The position numbers were made by a program, and so were the translations under genes. A model generated the notes under the pieces. That model saw only the letters and a program-made list of their open reading frames with translations. It had not been told where the DNA came from and did not search any database. A stretch of DNA of 8,537 nt, taken from RGIG5612 sp017511185. Its GTDB lineage: Bacteria > Bacillota > Clostridia > Lachnospirales > Lachnospiraceae. The stretch spans positions 1 to 8,537 of the forward strand of contig JAFWLF010000128.1 of NCBI GenBank assembly GCA_017511185.1. The letters run 5' to 3'. This document shows, in pieces, positions 1 through 4,832 of the stretch (positions are counted from its first letter, which is position 1; every line of letters starts with the position of its first letter).

Positions 1-168
1 AAACAGCTTTTTCCCATGCCTGTCAAATAAAGGAACACCAAGCTCTTCCTCCAGTCTCAATATATTTTTAGAAAGCGTCGACTGCGTCATATGCAGAGAA
101 TCTGCAGCTTTGCTTACATTTTCCATCTGTGCAACAACTGTAAAAAAATGCATTTGATCTAAATTCAT
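1..168 (-). CDS. LysR-type transcriptional regulator, N-terminal 56 residues (runs off left edge)
   Basis: This partial gene starts at 168 and runs off the left edge, leaving 56 codons. The visible protein is the winged helix-turn-helix of a LysR-type regulator. It begins MNLDQMHFFTVVAQ and continues with the typical pattern: VSKAAD..H.TQSTLSKNI as the recognition helices, then LE.ELGVPLFDR as the wing. The effector-binding domain is outside the window, so the ligand cannot be read. The start is supported by a purine-rich ribosome binding site (GGAGAAGGGG, about 171-180 on the complement) and by the position of the HTH right at the N-terminus, as usual for the family. It is divergent from the tungstate transporter operon, with a LysR-type dyad between them. 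The inference is that it autoregulates and controls tupABC. The family call is near certain; the target is inferred. Confidence 0.93.
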   Translation of the reverse strand, partial: MNLDQMHFFTVVAQMENVSKAADSLHMTQSTLSKNILRLEEELGVPLFDRHGKKLF

Positions 169-215
169 ATCCCCTTCTCCTTATTACGTTTTGGAATATA
201 TATTTTTATGTATAC

Positions 216-244
216 ATTATATGAAAACTTGTTTTTCTAGGCAA
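216..244 (-). promoter_or_regulatory. Sigma-A-type promoter for the LysR-type gene
   Basis: On the minus strand there is a -35 TTGCCT (239-244, 4 of 6 consensus), a 17-base spacer and a perfect -10 TATAAT (216-221). Transcription would start near 209 and give a leader of about 40 bases before the start codon at 168. The candidate operator dyad at 258-274 lies just upstream of the -35, where a LysR-type protein usually binds its own gene's control region. Confidence 0.7.
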
Positions 245-257
245 TAGGGAAAAAATA

Positions 258-274
258 TATGCCATCCAGGCATA
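258..274. promoter_or_regulatory. Candidate LysR-type operator, TATGCC-N5-GGCATA
   Basis: A perfect 6-bp inverted repeat, TATGCC ATCCA GGCATA, lies in the divergent intergenic region. Inside it, T260 and A272 are separated by 11 bases, which is the T-N11-A core of LysR-type boxes. Its centre (about 266) is roughly 57 bases upstream of the predicted start of the regulator's transcript and about 73 upstream of the predicted tupA transcript start, close to the usual recognition-site distance. No other perfect dyad of this kind was noticed between the two genes. Binding by the adjacent regulator is inferred. Confidence 0.55.
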
Positions 275-285
275 AAATTGGTCAA

Positions 286-302
286 AAAAGCTTGATGCTT
301 TT
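286..302. promoter_or_regulatory. Second dyad AAAAGC-N5-GCTTTT upstream of the tupA promoter
   Basis: A perfect 6-bp inverted repeat (AAAAGC TTGAT GCTTTT) lies immediately before the predicted tupA -35 element, centred about 45 bases upstream of the predicted transcript start. LysR-type regulators often use a second, weaker activation site near this position. The dyad is AT-rich and has no T-N11-A core, so it may be chance. Confidence 0.25.
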
Positions 303-303
303 C

Positions 304-332
304 TTGCAATCCCTATTTTGACTGTTTAGAAT
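304..332 (+). promoter_or_regulatory. Promoter for tupABC
   Basis: A -35 TTGCAA (304-309, 4 of 6), a 17-base spacer and a -10 TAGAAT (327-332, 5 of 6) precede tupA. The transcript would begin near 339, leaving a leader of about 50 bases. That is too short to hold a molybdenum/tungsten cofactor riboswitch. A competing reading, TTGACT at 318-323 with TATCGA at 342-347, has an 18-base spacer and a poorer -10. Confidence 0.5.
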
Positions 333-387
333 CAATCCGACTATCGATTTCAAAATTCCGTAATCGAATATCATAGGAGGAAAAATA

Positions 388-1416
388 ATGAAACTTACAA
401 AAGCAATTATTAGTGTACTGCTTGTAGCAGGCATGCTGACCATGCTCTGCGCATGCGGCAGCAAGAAAGAAGAGCCTGCTCCGGCAGGAAGCGCATCCGC
501 AGAAGTAACACCTGCAGCTGATGCAGGCATCGGCCTGGATATCCTGATCGAAGAAGATGACAGCATGATCAACACCTACTCTCTTCTGGCAGTCAATCCA
601 CAGGCTCCATGGGTAGATGCAGACGGAAACTCTGTTGATCCGACGACGGTTTACATCAACACAACAGGTGCTGATGCGTTGATCAACTGGATGCTTTCTG
701 AAGAAGGTCTGGATGCAGCTGCTAAATATGGATTCGACGAATACGGCGAGTATCTGTTCTATATTAAAGACGATGCTCCGAAAGCAACTGCTGAGATTCC
801 GCAGGCAACTCCGGAAACCCAGACGATCCGTCTTTCTACCACAACATCCGTCAACGACTCCGGTCTGCTTGGCTACCTGCTTCCGATCTTCGAGCAGAAG
901 TATGGTTATACCGTAGAAGTCGTTTCTGCAGGTACCGGTAAAGCAATCGCAAACGCAAAGATGGGCAATGCAGACCTGCTTCTGGTTCATGCAAAATCCC
1001 AGGAGGAAGATTTTGTTTCCGCAGGTTTCGCCCGCATCGTAGACGGACAGGCTGCAGAGCGTCTTTCCTTTATGTACAACTACTTTGTCCTTTGCGGACC
1101 GAAATCAGATCCTGCAAACGTAAAAGCAGCAGCTGATGTCAAAGCTGCATTCAAAGCAATCGCCGATGGAAAATTCCTGTTTGTATCCCGTGGTGACAAG
1201 AGCGGAACACATACCAAAGAATTATCCCTGTGGCCGGAAGAGCTGGGAATTGATGTCGAAGCAGAAACCTTCGAGGCATATCAGGATTGGTATGTTTCTG
1301 CAAATGCCGGCATGGCAGTCTGCCTGTCGATGGCAAACGAGCGTCAGGCTTACATCCTTTCTGATAAGGCAACCTTCCTGACATTCAAAGCAAACGGCGG
1401 CATTCTTGAGAAATAA
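388..1416 (+). CDS. tupA: Tungstate-binding lipoprotein TupA, circularly permuted
   Basis: This is the substrate-binding lipoprotein of a tungstate ABC importer, 342 residues long. Residues 1-22 form a signal peptide and LCAC a lipobox, with Cys23 as the lipid anchor; a low-complexity Ala/Pro/Ser linker runs to about 47. Residues 48-129 (LDILIEEDD, N62-TYSLLAVNP, ADALINWM, YG..LFY) match the part that normally forms the C-terminus of TupA. Residues 130-145 are a second Ala/Pro/Thr/Glu linker. Residues 146-342 match the normal N-terminal and middle parts: STTTSVNDSGLL at 150-161, AGTGKA 181-186, SRGDKSGTH 267-275 (R268 is a likely oxyanion ligand), WYVSANAGM 301-309 and ILSDKATFLTF 323-333. 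The protein ends where the moved segment would begin, so the chain is a circular permutation. A strong AGGAGG at 375-380 sets the start. Tungstate rather than molybdate specificity is inferred from the TupA-type TTTS motif. Confidence 0.9.
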   Translation: MKLTKAIISVLLVAGMLTMLCACGSKKEEPAPAGSASAEVTPAADAGIGLDILIEEDDSMINTYSLLAVNPQAPWVDADGNSVDPTTVYINTTGADALINWMLSEEGLDAAAKYGFDEYGEYLFYIKDDAPKATAEIPQATPETQTIRLSTTTSVNDSGLLGYLLPIFEQKYGYTVEVVSAGTGKAIANAKMGNADLLLVHAKSQEEDFVSAGFARIVDGQAAERLSFMYNYFVLCGPKSDPANVKAAADVKAAFKAIADGKFLFVSRGDKSGTHTKELSLWPEELGIDVEAETFEAYQDWYVSANAGMAVCLSMANERQAYILSDKATFLTFKANGGILEK

Positions 1417-1440
1417 TCGGCAAAAGATGAGTGGCAAGAA

Positions 1441-2127
1441 ATGATCGGCAGTTTCGGAGAAGCTTTTCGATTAATATTCAGCGGTGATTCGACGTTATAT
1501 CAGATCATCGCAGTGACCTTGCGTATGACCCTGACCAGTTCCTTATTGGCGCTCCTGATCGGAGTGCCGATAGGGACCTGGCTGGGAAGTGCCCGATTCC
1601 GCGGACGCAAGATTCTGGTCGTGATCGACCGCGCACTGATGGGACTTCCTCCTGTCGTCTGCGGTCTTTTTTGCTATCTGCTCTTCTCCGGCGTCGGTCC
1701 TTTGCGTGCCCTTCGCCTGCTCTATACATTAGCCGGCATGGTCATCGCTCAGGTCATGCTGCTATGCCCGATGGCGATCGGCATGATGGAAAGTCACGCC
1801 AATAACATTGCCCCGCAGATCCGGGAAAACACCAAAGGCCTTGGAATCCGCAGATTCCGCACGCTGCTGCTTACAATGAATGAAAGCCGTTATCACATCG
1901 CAACCACTTTTCTGACGCTCTTAGGGCGTGCGTTGGCAGAAGTCGGTGCGGTATCGATCGTCGGCGGCGCGATCATGTTTAAAACAAACGTAATGACCAC
2001 TGCGATCATGGATTACACCAGCATGGGCAATTTCAAAACTGCCCTCGCGCTTGGCATCATCCTGCTGTTTCTTTCGCTTGCTTTAAACATCATCGTAGCA
2101 TTAGTCCAGGGGAGGTTTGAGAAATGA
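1441..2127 (+). CDS. tupB: Tungstate ABC transporter permease TupB
   Basis: This is the membrane subunit of the tungstate importer, 228 residues, presumably acting as a homodimer. Hydrophobic segments lie at about 21-47, 63-85, 91-114 and 200-221, with weaker ones between. The cytoplasmic coupling (EAA-type) loop is visible at about 163-179 as RALAEVGAVSIVGGAIM, which is characteristic of TupB-like permeases. The gene starts 24 bases after tupA and in the same frame. It is the only ATG in frame after the tupA stop, but it has no clear Shine-Dalgarno sequence in front, so translation may depend on ribosomes finishing tupA. The stop overlaps the tupC start as ATGA, the usual sign of coupled translation. 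Length and order fit a complete gene. Confidence 0.92.
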   Translation: MIGSFGEAFRLIFSGDSTLYQIIAVTLRMTLTSSLLALLIGVPIGTWLGSARFRGRKILVVIDRALMGLPPVVCGLFCYLLFSGVGPLRALRLLYTLAGMVIAQVMLLCPMAIGMMESHANNIAPQIRENTKGLGIRRFRTLLLTMNESRYHIATTFLTLLGRALAEVGAVSIVGGAIMFKTNVMTTAIMDYTSMGNFKTALALGIILLFLSLALNIIVALVQGRFEK

Positions 2128-2726
2128 TCCTTCCTGCATTAAAGAAAACCTATCAGGGACAGCTTGTGCTGGATATTCCATCGATGGAGATTGCGGACGG
2201 CAGCATCACTGCCATCTGCGGTCAGAATGGCTCTGGCAAATCAACGCTGGCAAAGATCCTCGCCGGGATAGAAAAGCCTGATGACGGCACCGTTACCTCT
2301 GACGCTGCCAGGTCCGTCGGTTACCTTCCGCAGCAGAGCTACGCTTTTCATATGTCTATTACCAGCAACCTGATGCTGAACAAAGACCCGGAAAAGACAA
2401 AACAGGAAAACCTCGCCCACGCCCAGCAGCTCCTTAAGGAGATCGGCCTGGAAAGCATGGCAAAGAAAAATGCCAAAAAGCTTTCCGGTGGGGAGACACA
2501 AAAAATGGCGCTCGCGCGCCTTCTCATGAAATCATATGACATGATCATTCTGGATGAGCCGACCGCATCGATGGACACGGCCTCCATTCCAACCGCAGAA
2601 AAAATGATCTGCGACTATCAGCGCCGCACCGGCTGCACCATCCTGATCATCACCCATTCCCCGGAGCAGGCACAGCGACTGGCAAGCCATACCATCCGTC
2701 TGGAAGGCGGCAAACTCTGCGAGTGA
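2124..2726 (+). CDS. tupC: Tungstate ABC transporter ATP-binding protein TupC
   Basis: This is the ATPase subunit that drives tungstate import, 200 residues. The motifs appear in the expected order: Walker A GQNGSGKST at 33-41, Q-loop Gln70, signature LSGGE at 120-124, Walker B with the catalytic glutamate MIILDEP at 140-146, and switch His178 in IITHS. All catalytic residues are intact. The protein is compact: it ends shortly after the switch region and has no regulatory TOBE domain of the kind found in some molybdate ATPases, so no direct oxyanion sensing is expected. A strong AGGGGAGGT (2108-2116) inside the end of tupB supplies the ribosome binding site, and the start overlaps the tupB stop by four bases. 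The TGA stop is followed in frame by TAA and then directly by the terminator. Confidence 0.93.
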   Translation: MILPALKKTYQGQLVLDIPSMEIADGSITAICGQNGSGKSTLAKILAGIEKPDDGTVTSDAARSVGYLPQQSYAFHMSITSNLMLNKDPEKTKQENLAHAQQLLKEIGLESMAKKNAKKLSGGETQKMALARLLMKSYDMIILDEPTASMDTASIPTAEKMICDYQRRTGCTILIITHSPEQAQRLASHTIRLEGGKLCE

Positions 2727-2727
2727 T

Positions 2728-2757
2728 AAAAAAGCTGCCGCAATCAGCGGCAGCTTT
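2728..2757. terminator. Bidirectional hairpin terminator between tupC and efp
   Basis: A perfect 11-bp stem (AAAGCTGCCGC at 2731-2741, GCGGCAGCTTT at 2747-2757) closes a 5-base loop AATCA. The A-run at 2728-2733 becomes a T-run after the hairpin on the minus strand, so it is a strong Rho-independent terminator for efp. On the plus strand the stem ends in TTT followed by CATAATCATTT, giving a somewhat weaker terminator for tupC. It sits between convergent operons, two bases after tupC and 30 bases from the efp stop. Confidence 0.88.
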
Positions 2758-2787
2758 CATAATCATTTCACAAATAACAAAAATCAA

Positions 2788-3345
2788 TTAAGCTCTGGAC
2801 AGATACTCGCCTGTACGGGTATCGATCTTGATGATCTCGCCCTGCTCAATAAACAGCGGAACCATGACCTGCGCACCAGTCTCAACGATAGCCGGTTTCT
2901 TTGCGCCGGTTGCCGTGTTGCCCTTGAATCCAGGCTCTGTCTCTGTGACAACCAGTTCAACAGATGTCGGAGGCTCAACGGAGAAAACTTTGCCCTTGTA
3001 GGAGCAGACCTTGACGGTTTCGTTTTCCTTAACGAATTTCATGGAATCGCCGGCGTCCTCGTGGCTGAGCTGGATCTGCTCATAAGTATTGTTGTCCATA
3101 TAGTTGTACATATCGCCGTCATCATACAGATACTGCATATCTGCGCGGTCGATGTGCGCATTCTCAAACCGGTCTGTCGGGCTGAACGTTCTTTCTACGA
3201 CGCTGTCACGAAGAATGTTGCGCAGCTTCGTTCTTACAAATGCAGCACCTTTTCCCGGTTTTACATGCTGAAACTCCAGAACCTGGAAAATTTCGCCTTC
3301 AATCTCGACCGTAAGACCGTTTCTGAAATCGCCTGCTGATACCAT
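2788..3345 (-). CDS. efp: Translation elongation factor P
   Basis: Elongation factor P binds between the ribosomal P and E sites and relieves stalling at consecutive prolines. The 185-residue length is standard. Three domains are seen: an N-terminal KOW-like barrel (about 1-63) carrying the conserved loop KPGKGAAF with Lys32 at the tip, the residue that is post-translationally modified in many bacteria; a middle OB domain (about 68-128, with MQYLYDDGDMYNYMD); and a C-terminal OB domain (about 130-185, with GDTATGA-like GNTATGAKKPA and the end motif IKIDTRTGEYLSRA). A very strong AAGGAGG (3354-3360) fixes the start. It follows the fused aro gene by 52 bases on the same strand and probably shares its transcript. 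No modification enzyme gene is visible nearby. Confidence 0.97.
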   Translation of the reverse strand: MVSAGDFRNGLTVEIEGEIFQVLEFQHVKPGKGAAFVRTKLRNILRDSVVERTFSPTDRFENAHIDRADMQYLYDDGDMYNYMDNNTYEQIQLSHEDAGDSMKFVKENETVKVCSYKGKVFSVEPPTSVELVVTETEPGFKGNTATGAKKPAIVETGAQVMVPLFIEQGEIIKIDTRTGEYLSRA

Positions 3346-3397
3346 ATAAAAATCCTCCTTAAAGTACTCTTTCTACAATCTCTTTAACTAATTTATT

Positions 3398-4663
3398 TTA
3401 ATTTAAAAAACCTAAAGTTTCAACTATTTCCTTGCAGATCTCATCGATATTTTTGTTCTCAGTATCGATGACAACATCCGCAACACTGTTATAAAGTTCT
3501 TCTCTGCTCTTCATCAGTTCCTTCACGTAATCCAGATCAAAGTTATCGCCCAGAAGCGGCCTGGTCGGATCGTTCTTTACACGGTCGCGGATAGTTTCTG
3601 CCGATGCTGTCAGCAGCACGATAACGCCCTTCTCTTTGATCATCTCAATATTCTCCTGCCGCAGTACAACACCGCCGCCCAGCGAGACGACCTGATAATT
3701 TCCTTTGATCACATGACGCAGATGTTTTGTCTCTTTATCACGGAACACACTCTCCGACTGGTTGGCAAAGATGTCCGCGATCGTCGTATGCTCCTTCGCT
3801 TCAATATACGCATCCAGATCGATCTTTTTCAGTCCGTAATTGCTGGCCAGTGCATTTGCCACCGCCGTTTTGCCGGTGCCCATAAAACCGATCAGGAAAA
3901 CCTTCTTAAAGTTCTCATGAATGACGTTCAGCACACTCTCCAGACCATCGATCGGAATCTGCCCCGGCGCACTGCTCTTTGTGATGGAAGCAAATGTGAT
4001 AGCACTCTCCATAAACTCGCCGATGATCCGCGTGACCGTTCCAAGATGTCCCATGGAGATGGCAATGATCGGGCAGAAATCATAAATGTTTGCCATGTTG
4101 ACAGAAGCGTTGATCAGATTCAGCACGTCCCGCTTGCTGTTTGGCATATAAGCGACTTTTACAATATCCGCGCCCATATCCTTCATGTCAGAGAAATCCT
4201 GAATGATTTCCTCAAACATCGGCGTCTTAACAAAATCATGTTTGGAGATGATGACATACGAGCCGTTGTCCTTGAGCGTTTCCACAAACTCTTTATCGTC
4301 CGGAATGGCAGATGCTTCCACATCGATCAGCTCCGCATAATAACAATCAGAAACCATCTTCAGAAGCTTCTTATAAGCATCCAGACCAATTGCCTGCTTG
4401 CCGCCTTCCTCTTTCCGGCGGCAGGTAAAAATGATTGGTTTGCGGCAGGCATGACGCACCTTGGCGGCCACATCCTTTGCTTTTTCCGGATCCAGGATAT
4501 TGGCATAATAATCCGCGCGGAACTCGATCAGATCGCAGTCGATCTGATTGGCCTGCTCCACCATCGCCAGGATCTCCGAAACCGTCTCTCCCAGTACGAT
4601 GGCACAGATCTTCGGCTTGCCCTGTCCAATATACAAATTCTTAACCTTGACCACTTTGCCCAT
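3398..4663 (-). CDS. Bifunctional type I 3-dehydroquinate dehydratase / shikimate kinase (AroD-AroK fusion)
   Basis: One 421-residue chain carries two cytoplasmic shikimate pathway enzymes. Residues 1-250 are a type I dehydroquinase: E47 and R49 in IEFRAD, R82 in TCRRKEEGG, H142 in ISKHD, Schiff-base Lys169 in DIVKVAYMP, R212, and SAPGQ at 231-235. All the expected active-site residues are present. Residues 253-421 are shikimate kinase: Walker A GFMGTGKT at 259-266, the DLDAYIE acidic motif at 282-288, R308 in FRDKE, GGG at 329-331, and the lid arginines R361 and R368 in RPLL. There is almost no linker. The two domains catalyse non-adjacent steps (step 3, and step 5 after shikimate dehydrogenase). 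The start is set by GAGGTG (4669-4674) five bases upstream and by the fit to the usual dehydroquinase N-terminus. No frameshift or stop separates the domains, so the fusion is genuine in this sequence. Confidence 0.95.
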   Translation of the reverse strand: MGKVVKVKNLYIGQGKPKICAIVLGETVSEILAMVEQANQIDCDLIEFRADYYANILDPEKAKDVAAKVRHACRKPIIFTCRRKEEGGKQAIGLDAYKKLLKMVSDCYYAELIDVEASAIPDDKEFVETLKDNGSYVIISKHDFVKTPMFEEIIQDFSDMKDMGADIVKVAYMPNSKRDVLNLINASVNMANIYDFCPIIAISMGHLGTVTRIIGEFMESAITFASITKSSAPGQIPIDGLESVLNVIHENFKKVFLIGFMGTGKTAVANALASNYGLKKIDLDAYIEAKEHTTIADIFANQSESVFRDKETKHLRHVIKGNYQVVSLGGGVVLRQENIEMIKEKGVIVLLTASAETIRDRVKNDPTRPLLGDNFDLDYVKELMKSREELYNSVADVVIDTENKNIDEICKEIVETLGFLN

Positions 4664-4699
4664 ACATGCACCTCAGCTGATAAGAACTGCCGCGACACC

Positions 4700-4728
4700 A
4701 CTTAAGCCGCAGCGTACTTCACAGTCAA
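4700..4728 (-). promoter_or_regulatory. Candidate promoter for aroDK-efp
   Basis: On the minus strand there is a -35 TTGACT (4723-4728, 5 of 6), a 17-base spacer and a weak -10 TTAAGT (4700-4705, 3 of 6). It would give a leader of about 30 bases. The -35 is good but the -10 is poor. The remaining gap upstream of the fusion gene (4729-4785) shows no better pair. Confidence 0.35.
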
Positions 4729-4785
4729 AACAAATGGATACATTTCTGATATGACTATTCTGCCACAACTGATAAAGAAAACACA

Positions 4786-4809
4786 AGGGCAGTTTTTCCA
4801 AACTGCCCT
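4786..4809 (-). terminator. Rho-independent terminator after the ABC exporter operon
   Basis: A perfect 10-bp stem (AGGGCAGTTT at 4786-4795 with AAACTGCCCT at 4800-4809) closes a TTCC tetraloop. Read on the minus strand it is followed by TGTGTTTTCTTTAT, a usable U-rich tail, and it lies 23 bases after the stop of the second exporter gene. It separates the exporter transcript from the downstream aroDK-efp transcript. Confidence 0.85.
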
Positions 4810-4832
4810 CGCAAGTAAAAAACATTTTTTGC

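Noticed and set aside
342..370. Small hairpin just before the tupA ribosome binding site
   Set aside because: Six pairs plus a bulge with a 12-base AT-rich loop are weak. It leaves the AGGAGG at 375-380 free, so no regulatory claim is supported.
339..387. Possible molybdenum/tungsten cofactor riboswitch before tupA
   Set aside because: The predicted leader is about 50 bases, far too short. It shows only a small bulged hairpin (342-370, TCGATT with AATCGA) and none of the multi-stem structure required.
313..990. A 225-codon minus-strand open frame opposite tupA
   Set aside because: It is Cys-rich and without domain features. It covers the tup promoter and the tupA signal peptide on the other strand, and no ribosome binding site supports it.
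3713..4705. A 330-codon open frame on the plus strand opposite the aroDK fusion
   Set aside because: It lies antisense to a gene with complete catalytic motifs in two domains. Its translation is rich in His, Ile and Arg with no recognisable domain, as expected of a shadow frame.
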